From: Flavobacterium humidisoli
GTDB taxonomy: Bacteria > Bacteroidota > Bacteroidia > Flavobacteriales > Flavobacteriaceae
Length of the DNA stretch: 64,000 nucleotides
Direction of reading: 5' to 3'
Assembly (NCBI RefSeq): GCF_023272795.1
Contig: NZ_CP096829.1
Coordinates: 2,046,001 to 2,110,000, forward strand
Of this stretch, positions 42,182-50,791 are shown piece by piece; position 1 is the stretch's first letter; each line of letters starts with the position of its first letter. Below the pieces are notes generated by a model that saw nothing but the letters and a program-made list of their open reading frames with translations, did not search any database and was not told the DNA's origin. Position numbers and translations under genes: made by a program.

Positions 42182-42685
42182 TTACAAAGACTTAAACTCG
42201 CCCGAGCCCTTAAAATCTTTAAATTCTGAGTATACTTCTAAACCAAGAAGTATCCATTTTCTAGTTCCTCCAACCTCATATTGAAAGGTGTTTTTCTTTT
42301 CTGTTTTATTTATAATAATGTATTGTGTCGACCATGATGTACCACAAACAAATCCAATTCTTCGAATCATTGCTGAACTAGCATTTTCGCCATTAGAAAT
42401 AACGTATAATTCGATATTTGAAAAGAAATCCCCTTCAAGAATAATATTTGAAAAATAGTTGTTGTGATTTAAAGACTGTGTTTTGGTTTCCCTATTTTCA
42501 AATTCAAATTTTTTATCTTTTTCTTCGTTGCTTGGTCTTGTGATAAAAGATAAAGCAAAAAAAGAAAAAAGAATCGCAGCTGAAAGGCTAATTTTTTTGC
42601 GAATTTCTGAAGCCGTTTTTATGCAAAAAATGGCAAGCCCTAAAAATAGTACAATGTTTATTATCGCCCAGATTAACTGTATCAT
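42182..42685 (-). CDS. Small membrane protein of unknown function
   Basis: 167 aa. Two hydrophobic helices open the protein (about 3-22 and 32-49). A soluble C-terminal domain of about 110 residues follows, with alternating strands (NIILEGDFFSNIELYVISNG, STQYIIINKTEKKNTFQYEV). The domain looks like a small beta-rich fold. No family is recognised. It is a single gene with a terminator. Confidence 0.55.
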   Translation of the reverse strand: MIQLIWAIINIVLFLGLAIFCIKTASEIRKKISLSAAILFSFFALSFITRPSNEEKDKKFEFENRETKTQSLNHNNYFSNIILEGDFFSNIELYVISNGENASSAMIRRIGFVCGTSWSTQYIIINKTEKKNTFQYEVGGTRKWILLGLEVYSEFKDFKGSGEFKSL

Positions 42686-42739
42686 GAATTTAGTTTTGGT
42701 ATATCAAATGTACATTTTATTTTAAAAATAAGAGAATAC

Positions 42740-43062
42740 TTATTTTAATTGTTCATCAATAATTGCTGCGATGTCGGTATTTGAATAGTCGTAAGCCAGA
42801 ATAGTTCCGTTTTTGTCAATAACAATTCGCGTTGGGATGCCGTTTACTTTGTAATTGGCAACTACTTCTGTTTTTGAATCAAAAACAACGTTAAAGTCAA
42901 ATTTTTTATCCGCTATATAAGAAGATACTTTTTTAAATATATCTTCTTCTTTGCCATTTTTCCAAATGTAGCATACAAAACATTTGCTTTAACATTGTCT
43001 TCTATAACAAGACCTTGAGGAGGTTCGTAAATATAGGTGTTGGGTTTGCCTACATTGAATAG
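42740..43062 (-). pseudogene. Broken TlpA/thioredoxin-like gene, C-terminal half
   Basis: The last 65 codons before TAA at 42740-42742 encode a thioredoxin-fold end: FKKVSSYIADKKFDFNVVFD, VNGIPTRIVIDKNG with the cis-proline, and a final helix. Upstream coding continues in another frame (KPNTYIYEPPQGLVIEDN, then ANVLYATF). The two are joined if one T is added near 42964, so a single-base deletion is likely. The N-terminal part with the CxxC site is absent, since the stop of the DUF962 gene lies directly upstream. So the gene is both truncated and frameshifted. Confidence 0.6.
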
Positions 43063-43064
43063 TT

Positions 43065-43529
43065 TTATTTCTTAGAAAATAAATTCTCTACAACCCAAGC
43101 TGGGCCAATCAATAAAAACTGAAGATCTTTAAGGAATGAAGGTTTTTTTCCTTCGATATTATGCCCATAAAATTGTCCAATCCAGGCCAAAGCAAAAACA
43201 CTAAGCGAGAAGATCCATAGCGGAACAAATTGCGAGATATAATAATTGACAATTAGGCAAAGCAGAGAAAAAATGGCAATTTTAGCAGCCATTGCAATGG
43301 ATAATCGGATGTAAAAAACGAGAACAAAAAGCAAAACGAGAAATGCCCAATTTTCAACAATAGGCATGTTTAATTGTAATGCATTGGATATTATCGTACT
43401 CGGAATACTCATAAGTAAACCAACAATCGAAAAGTAAATAGCAGGGACACAAATATAATGTATCGCTTTGTTTTTTGGGTTCTGATGACTTACGGCATAT
43501 TCTGCAAACCATTGATCTAATGTTCTCAT
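43065..43529 (-). CDS. DUF962 / Mpo1-like membrane protein
   Basis: 154 aa, four hydrophobic segments. The family core is present: LDQWFAEYAVSHQNPKNKAI near the start and AWIGQFYGHNIEGKKPSFLK near residue 115-135, with conserved histidines after each. Mpo1 of yeast is an iron-dependent dioxygenase that alpha-oxidises 2-hydroxy fatty acids, and the conserved His residues are its iron ligands. A role in lipid degradation is inference from the family. The broken thioredoxin-like fragment follows without a gap. Confidence 0.85.
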   Translation of the reverse strand: MRTLDQWFAEYAVSHQNPKNKAIHYICVPAIYFSIVGLLMSIPSTIISNALQLNMPIVENWAFLVLLFVLVFYIRLSIAMAAKIAIFSLLCLIVNYYISQFVPLWIFSLSVFALAWIGQFYGHNIEGKKPSFLKDLQFLLIGPAWVVENLFSKK

Positions 43530-43574
43530 TTTTGTGGTTTTAAGGTTAGATGCGTAAATCTAATGAAATTTCTT

Positions 43575-44090
43575 TTAGGTTTTACTGTGCTGTATTTTCA
43601 TTATTTCATCGACAATAGCAATGGCTTTTTCTAATGTAATTCCGTTTTCTTGATCTATCGTCAAAGGATGATTTTCTTCGATCATTTTTATTTCTGGAAT
43701 TAGTCCTAAACCTTGTTCAATTGCAATCGATTTTAAAGATAAAGTTTTGCCATAGGTAGGCACGTTGGTCTGCATCCAGCCAAAATAAGGTTCTTGATTT
43801 ACTCGGTTTGGATCTTCCCATAAATCCATTCGTAAACAAAAATTATCTTCACTTATTGTAGTCCATACATTAAAAACCAAATCTTCATGATAATCTATAA
43901 TCGGAATAGTTAATCTGCCACGATGAAAAAAATGTTCTTCATCAATGTAATACCAGCTTCCTCCGTATTCAATTCTTTGTTCTCTTTCTTCGGGCGGAAT
44001 GTTAAAATAATAAGCAGGAAATTCATTTCCAAAACACAAAGGCATTTCATCAAAAACCTCTCCGCAGCAAGAACATTTGTAGGTATACAT
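43575..44090 (-). CDS. DUF2199 domain protein
   Basis: 171 aa. It opens with a CSCCG zinc-ribbon-like motif and the family words DEMPLCFGNEFPAYYF, IDEEHFFHRGRLTIPI and VWTTISEDNF. DUF2199 proteins occur singly in many bacteria, often near toxin-immunity or small hypothetical genes. The function is unknown. It starts 3 bases after the stop of the TMEM143-like gene, so the two form one operon. Confidence 0.85.
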   Translation of the reverse strand: MYTYKCSCCGEVFDEMPLCFGNEFPAYYFNIPPEEREQRIEYGGSWYYIDEEHFFHRGRLTIPIIDYHEDLVFNVWTTISEDNFCLRMDLWEDPNRVNQEPYFGWMQTNVPTYGKTLSLKSIAIEQGLGLIPEIKMIEENHPLTIDQENGITLEKAIAIVDEIMKIQHSKT

Positions 44091-44093
44091 TTT

Positions 44094-45341
44094 TTAATTT
44101 TTTAAAGAATCAACTTTTTGGTTATACTGAAAAACATTATCCCATAATTCGTCAATGGCAACAAGTGCTTCATGGAGCCGAATGACATTCCATTTTCCGT
44201 TAGTTTCTATTCCTAAACCAATGCTTTTTAATTTTAATAAAGCATCGTTTACATCAAAATCCAAATCGGTATTTAGTTTGGTTTTAAACCAAGATTCTAT
44301 TTGATTGTCTAGCTCTTCGGCGGTTAAAGATTTTTCACTTTCGTGCAAAAAAGTATAAGCGAGAATCGTTTCTTTTAAAGCTTCTTCTTCAGAAGAGTTT
44401 AATAAAGAATAGAAAGCCCCGCTGTTGTTTCCGACATTCTTAAAATACAAGCTGTCTGAAAGTGTTTTAGAATATCGGATTTTTTTGTTTATAAAATTGT
44501 TGTATTGACGGAAACAGTATGCTCCTAAAATTCCAAGCGCAATTAAACCTTGATTTAAAGAAGTTTTACTGTTTAAGAGATCGATTGTTTCGCCTGTTTG
44601 ATAAGCTTCGTACATATTAATTAGAGCAGGAATCACTTTGGCACTTAATAGAGAAAGCCCACCAAAAACACCCGGAACCCAAAGCAATAGTTTATCCTTC
44701 AAAGACATTTTCGGAATGGCATTTGGAAAAACCGTTTCGAGATCATTCTTAGGAACACGTTTAAAGATCTTTAATGCAATAGAACCTGGATCGATTGGCA
44801 TTTTGCCCAATTTGACTTTCTTTTCTTTAAGGTAATCTGCATCGCTGTAATTTAGGTAAATAAGAACACGATCGTAATATTCAATCTCAACTTCTTTAGT
44901 CCAGAAAAAATATTTTTTGACTTTTTCTTTTGCTTTATGATGCCCGCGCGCGTAGAGTTCAAAATCTTTAAAAGCATTAAAATCAATAGCAAGATTCAGA
45001 CCCACCAAATCAGATTCGTTAAAGGCTTCGTCTAATGCTGCCTGATTGATTCTGTAGTAATTGCCACGCTCTAAAACTTTAAGAAGTGTTTCTTTAAAAA
45101 CAGGAAAACTGCTTTTATTGATAAATTGCTCCCGTTCTTTTTCACTTAAATCTGGATCATAAAGTGCATAATGCTGTTTTAGATTTCGATTAAGATTAAA
45201 AGATTCGTAATGATAATAATGTTCGATGATTTCGAACAATTTCTTAAAATCGCTAGCCTTTTCTGGATTTTCGGCAAAAGCTGAAATTTGCTGTTCCAGT
45301 AAGAATTCTTTATTGAATGGAATATAATGTTCTCTAGTCAT
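44094..45341 (-). CDS. DUF3754 / TMEM143-family membrane protein
   Basis: 415 aa. A long soluble N-terminal part includes EREQFINKSSFPVFKETLLK and VLIYLNYSDADYLKE. Two transmembrane helices follow near 222-240 (LLLWVPGVFGGLSLLSAKV) and 270-283. The end is helical and resembles a winged-helix region (NDALLKLKSIGLGI). This layout matches the DUF3754 family, whose animal member is TMEM143. The molecular role is unknown. It is the first gene of a two-gene operon with a well-formed promoter. Confidence 0.75.
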   Translation of the reverse strand: MTREHYIPFNKEFLLEQQISAFAENPEKASDFKKLFEIIEHYYHYESFNLNRNLKQHYALYDPDLSEKEREQFINKSSFPVFKETLLKVLERGNYYRINQAALDEAFNESDLVGLNLAIDFNAFKDFELYARGHHKAKEKVKKYFFWTKEVEIEYYDRVLIYLNYSDADYLKEKKVKLGKMPIDPGSIALKIFKRVPKNDLETVFPNAIPKMSLKDKLLLWVPGVFGGLSLLSAKVIPALINMYEAYQTGETIDLLNSKTSLNQGLIALGILGAYCFRQYNNFINKKIRYSKTLSDSLYFKNVGNNSGAFYSLLNSSEEEALKETILAYTFLHESEKSLTAEELDNQIESWFKTKLNTDLDFDVNDALLKLKSIGLGIETNGKWNVIRLHEALVAIDELWDNVFQYNQKVDSLKN

Positions 45342-45373
45342 TTGGACTTTAATTTCGTGGCATTTACAGAACG

Positions 45374-45402
45374 CAAAAGTACTGCTTTTTTTTTAGGCGC
45401 AA
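45374..45402 (-). promoter_or_regulatory. Promoter of the DUF3754-DUF2199 operon
   Basis: The minus strand reads TTG, 18 bases, then TACTTTTG (45374-45381). Both elements and the spacing fit the Bacteroidota consensus. The leader is about 26 bases. Confidence 0.65.
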
Positions 45403-45662
45403 AGAGGCAAAGAGACAGAGAACCTACCGTTCCTCAGGATGGCAAACAAAAAAAAGTGAAATTTCCAATCGGTACCAGCGATTTGAAATCCCACTTTCTG
45501 TTCCAAAAAAAAAGTGACAAAAAATTAAGAAGCTTTCTCCAAAGCTTTTTAGAAACTAAAAATTATTTACTACAAAATTACCACTAAATAAAATGGTGGC
45601 TATAGGTGTTTTTACCTGTTTTTGTAAACGGTTGTAGATTTTGAGTAGCTGAGCCGCAAATG
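45395..45662. repeat. Intergenic stretch with a degenerate inverted repeat
   Basis: The 321-base gap 45342-45662 has no gene. Beside the promoter it holds a GGCGCAAAGAGGCAAAGAG run and an imperfect inverted repeat (AAAGTGAAATTTC at 45453-45465 against GAAATCCCACTTT at 45485-45497). Two short weak hairpins lie near 45581-45616. The open plus frame across it (45327-45587) does not look coding. Confidence 0.4.
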
Positions 45663-46127
45663 TTATTCTATTACCGTTTTCTTTAGTTCGATTACGCCTT
45701 GAATGTATTTTATTAATTCTTCTTTGGTTACAGCAAAAGGAGCTTTTTCTGCCTCGAATTTTAAATACAAATTGGCAATGCTTTCGGCATCAAGATTTTC
45801 AGTAAGGTGATGATGTTCTGAATATTGTATAAGATGATCTACAAAAAGTTCACGTAGTTTTCCTTTTTCGACAGTTTCAGGATCGCCTTCTTTTATTTTT
45901 TCGATTACAGATTCTGGTAAATCGATTGTGAGATACATACAATCGACAGAAACTTTTGAAAGCATTTCTTTTGGGACTCTTCCTGTTGCATCGCAATAGG
46001 CGCATGGTGCAGGAACCCATTTCAATTGTCGGTTTAAACGGCGGATATCATCCCAATCAACAAATCTTTTTCCAAGGCATCTTGGACATTTTACAGTAGA
46101 TCTTTTAAAAAGATTAAAAATGGACAT
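45663..46127 (-). CDS. Small protein with two CxxC zinc-knuckle motifs
   Basis: 154 aa. Near the N-terminus CPRCLGKRF (about 19) and CAYCDATGRVP (about 42) form a DnaJ-type CxxCxGxG-like pair, so one zinc ion is likely bound. The rest is helical and acidic (DPETVEKGKLRELFVDHLIQ, ESIANLYLKF). No full family is recognised. It could be a chaperone-like or nucleic-acid-binding protein; that is a guess from the zinc motif. It stands alone. Confidence 0.6.
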   Translation of the reverse strand: MSIFNLFKRSTVKCPRCLGKRFVDWDDIRRLNRQLKWVPAPCAYCDATGRVPKEMLSKVSVDCMYLTIDLPESVIEKIKEGDPETVEKGKLRELFVDHLIQYSEHHHLTENLDAESIANLYLKFEAEKAPFAVTKEELIKYIQGVIELKKTVIE

Positions 46128-46451
46128 TGGTTCTTAAATAGCTTAAGGGGTTGGTTTGCGGCGAATTTAAAGAATTAAGTAGGAAAAGTTGCTTTAATCT
46201 ATACTTTTTTTAAGAAAAGAATTAACAAAATTGCAAATTTGTATATTTTGAGAGACGATTAGAAGTAGAAAAAAAATAGTTTCGGTAACAATATTAGGCG
46301 ATGACAAAAACGAAAGAAATCATTTTTTGTTTTCAATTAAAATAAGATGATATGGTTATTAAACAAAAACGACATTAAAAATATAGAAAAAATCTCACTT
46401 TATTTCTTGTAAATTTGATAGAAAGTTCATTAAAGAAAATAATAATTACAT
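46128..46451. other. 324-base gap between divergent genes
   Basis: Contains the upstream regions of the zinc-knuckle gene (minus) and the DoxX gene (plus). It is very AT-rich. No full TAnnTTTG box at a convincing distance, no repeat and no RNA structure was recognised. Confidence 0.4.
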
Positions 46452-46871
46452 ATGGAACATATAAAAACTTCAAAGCTTCAAAATTTTATTCGAATATTTT
46501 TGGGATTGTTTATGATAACAGCTGCTATCGGACATTTTACTTTTCAGAGAACAGATTTTCAGGCACAGGTTCCCAATTGGGTTCCTCTGGACAAAGATTT
46601 AGTAGTTATACTTTCTGGAATTGTCGAAATTTCTTTAGGTTTGGCAATGGTATTTTTAACCCAATACAAAGTGAAAGTTGGAATAACGCTGGCTATATTT
46701 TACGTTTTAGTTTTCTCAGGAAATATAGCGCAATACCTAAACGGAACTTCTGCCTTTGGACTCGACACAGATCAGGCGCGTTTAATACGATTGTTTTTTC
46801 AACCCGTTTTAATTTTTCTGGCTTTATGGTCAACTGGGGCGATTGCTGCGTTGTTTAGAAATAAGAAATAA
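46452..46871 (+). CDS. DoxX-like integral membrane protein
   Basis: 139 aa with four transmembrane helices (about 13-29, 50-66, 75-92, 112-130). The pattern RIFLGLFMITAAIGHF near the start and FQAQVPNWVP after helix 1 is typical of DoxX/DoxD-type membrane proteins. Such proteins have been linked to quinone or thiosulfate handling, but their exact role is open. It converges with the response-regulator gene; the gap is 42 bases. Confidence 0.78.
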   Translation: MEHIKTSKLQNFIRIFLGLFMITAAIGHFTFQRTDFQAQVPNWVPLDKDLVVILSGIVEISLGLAMVFLTQYKVKVGITLAIFYVLVFSGNIAQYLNGTSAFGLDTDQARLIRLFFQPVLIFLALWSTGAIAALFRNKK

Positions 46872-46913
46872 CTGGGAGCTTTTCAAAAATTATTTATTAT
46901 CCAAATTGACCAA

Positions 46914-47627
46914 TTATCTCATTGGCAAATTGTTTAGCAGAATCTGATACTTTCTTCCCACAGGAATAATATCGCCATTAGACATCGTAAGATTTTTGGT
47001 CGTAACAGCAGAAATTTTAGTGGTATTTACAATATAAGATCTGTGAACTTGTACAAAATGCGCACAATCAATTTCGGCGCTTATACTCGCAAGCGAACCG
47101 TAAATAACAATAGGAGATTTTAATTTGCAGTTGTAGAGTTTCATGTAATTGCCTAGACTTTCGATGTATAAAATATCAGAAAGAGGCGTTTCAATTATTT
47201 GTCCGTTGGAGCGGTAAGAAAGCACTTTTTCGTCGGTGCTGTTTTCTTTTTTAAGGTTATTTCCAGAATGATACGTTTTGGCTTTTTCTATTGCCTTTGA
47301 GAATTTATCAAACGAAATGGGTTTCATTAAATAATCGATAGCATCGTTTTGGTAGGCCGAAAGTGCAAAATCAGAATAAGCGGTTGTGACAATCGTGAGC
47401 GGGCGATTGGGTTGCAGCTCCATTAATTCTACACCCGAAATTACAGGCATATTAATGTCGAGAAAAATAATATCGTATTGGTTTTCGTTGAGCAGTTTTA
47501 TGGCTTCCATACCGTTAAAAGCGCTTCCAGAATGTTCCAGTTCGTCAAATTTTGAAATGTGCGAAATCAGGGCCTTGTGTGCCGGCGATTCGTCATCAAT
47601 TATCAGACAGCGGTAGGTAAGTGCCAT
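46914..47627 (-). CDS. LytTR-family response regulator
   Basis: 237 aa. Receiver domain 1-120: acidic pair D11-D12, phosphoacceptor D57 (IIFLDINMPV) and the lysine in DYLMKPISF. C-terminal LytTR DNA-binding domain about 135-235 (ILYIESLGNYMKLY, FVQVHRSYIVNTTKISAVTT). Such AlgR/LytT regulators bind short direct repeats near promoters. Its start lies 25 bases inside the upstream kinase gene, so it is coupled to its partner. Targets are unknown. Confidence 0.92.
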   Translation of the reverse strand: MALTYRCLIIDDESPAHKALISHISKFDELEHSGSAFNGMEAIKLLNENQYDIIFLDINMPVISGVELMELQPNRPLTIVTTAYSDFALSAYQNDAIDYLMKPISFDKFSKAIEKAKTYHSGNNLKKENSTDEKVLSYRSNGQIIETPLSDILYIESLGNYMKLYNCKLKSPIVIYGSLASISAEIDCAHFVQVHRSYIVNTTKISAVTTKNLTMSNGDIIPVGRKYQILLNNLPMR

Positions 47628-48598
47628 ATGGTCAATTTTACGGTAAATATATTTTTATCTTTTTTACAGCTCAAATTGTGTTTTAAGCCATAAACTTCCA
47701 AACGTCTTTTTAGATTTTCAATTCCGATTCCTGTGCTCGAAAGTCGCGAACCCGAATCGAGATAATTGTTTTTTAATGTAAAAATAACGCCTCGGCATTG
47801 TACTTTCAAATCTAGATTGATAAACGGCTCTATTGTTTCGGCAGAAAACTTGACAGCATTTTCAACCAAAGGCAGAAAAAACAAAGGCGGAATCTCAATT
47901 TGACCATGCAGACCTTCAATGTTTTGTGTTACAGCGAGCCTTTCGTTTCTAAAGGTATAATATTCGATATATTTTTTAATAAAGGCGATTTCTTCTTCCA
48001 TAGAAACAAAATCTTTTTTAGAAGCTTCAATTTGGTAGCGCAGCATGTCTGAAAGATTTAGGATTCGATCAGGAACTTTGTCTGGTTCTGCAAGGGCTTC
48101 TCCATAAAGATTATTCATTGCATTCAGTAAAAAATGCGGATTCAGCTGCTGTTTTAAAAAAGAAAGCTCAGACTTAAAATTCATAATGTCTTTATCAGCC
48201 TGACTCATTTTTTTGCTAATAACAATATGCAGGAAATAAAAAAAGCAGCCGTTTATGACCAGTGATACAATTTGAAGGGTTTTTAGATTTCCTAACTCCA
48301 CAAGCGGAAGGAACCAGTTCATGAAGAAATAAAAGCAAGTCCAATAGATTGCTAGAAGCGTAAAAAAGATTTTGAACCTTTTATGAAATAAAAAAGGCTT
48401 AATGATACAAATATTAAAAATCGTAATCCAGACGATACAAGGAAAATAGCCCATGGCAATTTTACCGAGAATATAAGACCAGCTATGTCTGTCGAGTCTG
48501 ACTTCGTCGTAAATACAGGCGAAAATGACTAAATAAACAAGTGTGTTTACAATTAGGTTTCGTAGAAAAAAGTTCTGGTAGATTTTTGCAATTGTCAT
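47603..48598 (-). CDS. LytS/YehU-type sensor histidine kinase
   Basis: 331 aa from the ATG at 48598; a longer open frame to 48685 was not used because a TATTTTTG -7 box (48604-48611) lies inside it. Four transmembrane helices fill residues 12-128 with no clear sensory domain. The His_kinase domain has H155 (QLNPHFLLNAMNNL), N247 (LPLVENAVKF) and a GIGIENLKRRL G-box. This layout is the 5TM-/4TM-LytS type that pairs with LytTR regulators. The signal is unknown. It overlaps the regulator gene by 25 bases. Confidence 0.9.
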   Translation of the reverse strand: MTIAKIYQNFFLRNLIVNTLVYLVIFACIYDEVRLDRHSWSYILGKIAMGYFPCIVWITIFNICIIKPFLFHKRFKIFFTLLAIYWTCFYFFMNWFLPLVELGNLKTLQIVSLVINGCFFYFLHIVISKKMSQADKDIMNFKSELSFLKQQLNPHFLLNAMNNLYGEALAEPDKVPDRILNLSDMLRYQIEASKKDFVSMEEEIAFIKKYIEYYTFRNERLAVTQNIEGLHGQIEIPPLFFLPLVENAVKFSAETIEPFINLDLKVQCRGVIFTLKNNYLDSGSRLSSTGIGIENLKRRLEVYGLKHNLSCKKDKNIFTVKLTIWHLPTAV

Positions 48599-48603
48599 AG
48601 TGG

Positions 48604-48611
48604 CAAAAATA
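48604..48611 (-). promoter_or_regulatory. -7 box of the kinase-regulator operon
   Basis: The minus strand reads TATTTTTG, six bases upstream of the ATG at 48598; the leader is minimal. It decides the start codon. Confidence 0.55.
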
Positions 48612-48768
48612 ATACAATCGTATAGTTTGTAGGTCTTTATCGAGAAAAATTTATACCAACGCCATTCGTATAAATCATACGCCATTGGTATAAAATTGCT
48701 GTTAAAATAGCGACTTCTCCTTTATTTTTGAATTCGAATTTCTAATCTCTTTTTAATAAAAAATAAAA

Positions 48769-49014
48769 ATGTACCAGTTTAAAGAATTAAAAGATACCGA
48801 TATGGTCGTGGAGATTTTTAAAACAAATGTTCAGAAAGAATCTGATCGAGACTATGTTGTCAACATGATGCAAAAGCAGTTTCCAGAATGCAAAATTAAT
48901 TTTGATTTGGAAGATTGTGATAAGATATTAAGAATTGAAGGTTTTGATTTACAGTACGATAGTGTTGTGAGGCATGTTGCAGGTTTAGGCTATACCTGCG
49001 TAAGATTAGAATAA
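48769..49014 (+). CDS. Small ferredoxin-fold-like protein
   Basis: 81 aa. The secondary-structure pattern (strand VVEIFKTNV, helix RDYVVNMMQKQFP, strand CKINFDLEDCDKILRIEG, helix DSVVRHVAGLG, strand YTCVRL) matches a beta-alpha-beta-beta-alpha-beta heavy-metal-associated-like fold. The CxxC metal site of that family is absent. It is divergent from the histidine kinase gene with a 170-base gap, and could be a target of the pair. Function unknown. Confidence 0.6.
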   Translation: MYQFKELKDTDMVVEIFKTNVQKESDRDYVVNMMQKQFPECKINFDLEDCDKILRIEGFDLQYDSVVRHVAGLGYTCVRLE

Positions 49015-49117
49015 TGTTTTAAAACCATCAAAACTAAATCGGGTAAAAATACGCAGCTGTATTTCCTTTTTTTGTAAGTATTTTGCATAATATTTTAATT
49101 TAAAATTAAATACAGAA

Positions 49118-49171
49118 ATGATCGGTTTTATACTTTCGATTTTAATTTTCCTTTTAGAACAGCTAACTTAA
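49118..49171 (+). CDS. Possible 17-residue hydrophobic peptide
   Basis: ATG at 49118 opens 17 codons (MIGFILSILIFLLEQLT) to TAA at 49169-49171. A short palindrome CAGCTA/TAGCTG lies at the stop. The peptide would be a single membrane helix. No ribosome-binding site or promoter is clear, and so short a frame can arise by chance. Confidence 0.2.
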   Translation: MIGFILSILIFLLEQLT

Positions 49172-49248
49172 TATAGCTGTTTAAATTCTTCTGTCAATAC
49201 TGCTTTTTCATTACGAAAAGGTTTGTGCTTTTTTGCATATTATTTTTC

Positions 49249-49256
49249 TAATTTTG
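49249..49256 (+). promoter_or_regulatory. -7 box of the SulP gene
   Basis: TAATTTTG ends five bases before the ATG at 49262, giving a leaderless or nearly leaderless mRNA, and rules out the longer start at 49223. Confidence 0.6.
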
Positions 49257-49261
49257 TGCCC

Positions 49262-50791
49262 ATGAAAAAAGCATTCCAACTCTTCGATTTTAGCCAGAAA
49301 GTCAATTACAAAAACGAAATTTTAGCGGGTTTAACCGTGGCAATGACTATGATTCCAGAATCGTTGTCGTTTGCTATTTTAGCTGGATTTCCGCCATTAG
49401 TTGGGTTGTATGCTGCTTTTATTGCGGGATTGGTTACGGCTATTTTTGGAGGAAGACCCGGAATGATTTCAGGCGGTGCAGGGGCAACGGTAATTGTTTT
49501 GATTGCCTTAATGAAATCGCATGGAATAGAATATGTTTTTGGCGCAGTCGCATTGGGTGGCGTGGTTCAGATCTGTATCGGACTTTTTAAACTTGGAAAA
49601 TTTATTCGACTAGTTCCGCAACCTGTTATGTTTGGTTTCGTAAACGGTTTGGCAGTTGTGATTTTTATGTCGCAGCTAGAACAGTTTAAAACCATGGTGA
49701 ACGGCCAGGTTTGTTGGCTTCAAGGAACTCCGCTTTACATTATGTTAGGTTTGGTAGCTTTGACTATTGCGATTGTTTTGATTTTTCCGAGGATTACAAA
49801 AGCGGTTCCATCATCTTTAGTAGCCATTATGGTAGTTTTTGCTTTGGTCATTGTTTTTAACATCGAAACCAAAACAGTAGAAGATATTGCTTCAGTTCAA
49901 GGCGGATTTCCACCATTTCATATTCCAAATATTCCATTTTCTTTTGAGACTTTTAAAGTGATATTTCCGTATTCTGTAATTGTCGCCGCAGTTGGTTTAA
50001 CAGAAGGTTTGCTTACGCTGAATTTAGTTGACGAAATTACAGGAACTAGAGGGAACAGCAATAGAGAATGTATTGCGCAAGGAAGTTCAAACATCTTAAA
50101 CGGCTTTTTCTACGGAATGGGTGGCTGCCCAATGATTGCACAAACATTAGTAAATCTTGGAGCTGGTTCTAGAGCTAGGCTTTCGGGGATTATTGCAGCC
50201 TTAACGATTTTAATTATCATACTTTTTGGAGCGCCCGTAATTGGAAAACTACCCATGGCGGCCTTAGTCGGCGTTATGATGATGGTTGCCATAACAACTT
50301 TTGAATGGGCAAGTTTTAAGATTATCAATAAAATGCCAAAACATGATATTTTTGTTGGAATTCTAGTCGCTCTTATTACAATTGTACTGCACAATCTGGC
50401 TTTGGCGGTTTTAATTGGCGTAATTATCTCAGCTTTGGTTTTTGCATGGGAAAGTGCAAAGAGAATCCGTGCAAGACATTTTATTGACGAAAACGGAGTA
50501 AAACATTACGAAATTTACGGCCCATTATTCTTTGGCTCAACTGCTGCTTTTTTGGAAAAATTTGATATCCAGAACGATCCTGATCATATTATAATTGATT
50601 TTAAAGAAAGCCGTGTTTCTGATATGTCGGCAATAGAAGCTTTAAATAATCTGACTAAAAAATACAATCAGTTAAATAAAACAGTAGAGTTGCAGCATTT
50701 AAGCCCAGACTGCAGGCAATTACTCAAAAATGCCGATGCGGTTATTAATGTCAATGTTATTGAAGATCCTACGTATAAAGTGGTTAGTTAA
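49262..50791 (+). CDS. SulP-family inorganic anion transporter
   Basis: 510 aa from the ATG at 49262. The membrane part (about 20-400) has the SulP signature EILAGLTVAMTMIPESLSFA, GLYAAFIAGLVTAIFGG and later GNSNRECIAQGSSNILNGFF. The C-terminal STAS domain (about 405-505) includes YGPLFFGSTAAFLEKF and IIDFKESRVSDMSAIEALNN. SulP proteins carry sulfate, bicarbonate or other anions; which anion cannot be read here. It ends before a hairpin terminator and a repeat block. Confidence 0.92.
   Translation: MKKAFQLFDFSQKVNYKNEILAGLTVAMTMIPESLSFAILAGFPPLVGLYAAFIAGLVTAIFGGRPGMISGGAGATVIVLIALMKSHGIEYVFGAVALGGVVQICIGLFKLGKFIRLVPQPVMFGFVNGLAVVIFMSQLEQFKTMVNGQVCWLQGTPLYIMLGLVALTIAIVLIFPRITKAVPSSLVAIMVVFALVIVFNIETKTVEDIASVQGGFPPFHIPNIPFSFETFKVIFPYSVIVAAVGLTEGLLTLNLVDEITGTRGNSNRECIAQGSSNILNGFFYGMGGCPMIAQTLVNLGAGSRARLSGIIAALTILIIILFGAPVIGKLPMAALVGVMMMVAITTFEWASFKIINKMPKHDIFVGILVALITIVLHNLALAVLIGVIISALVFAWESAKRIRARHFIDENGVKHYEIYGPLFFGSTAAFLEKFDIQNDPDHIIIDFKESRVSDMSAIEALNNLTKKYNQLNKTVELQHLSPDCRQLLKNADAVINVNVIEDPTYKVVS

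Noticed and set aside
45327..45587. Open frame of 86 codons across the gap upstream of the DUF3754 gene
   Set aside because: It overlaps the promoter and a degenerate repeat, and the translation has no fold-like pattern.
46415..46858. Second plus frame over the DoxX gene
   Set aside because: Out of frame with the clear four-helix membrane protein; Ser/Phe-rich shadow.
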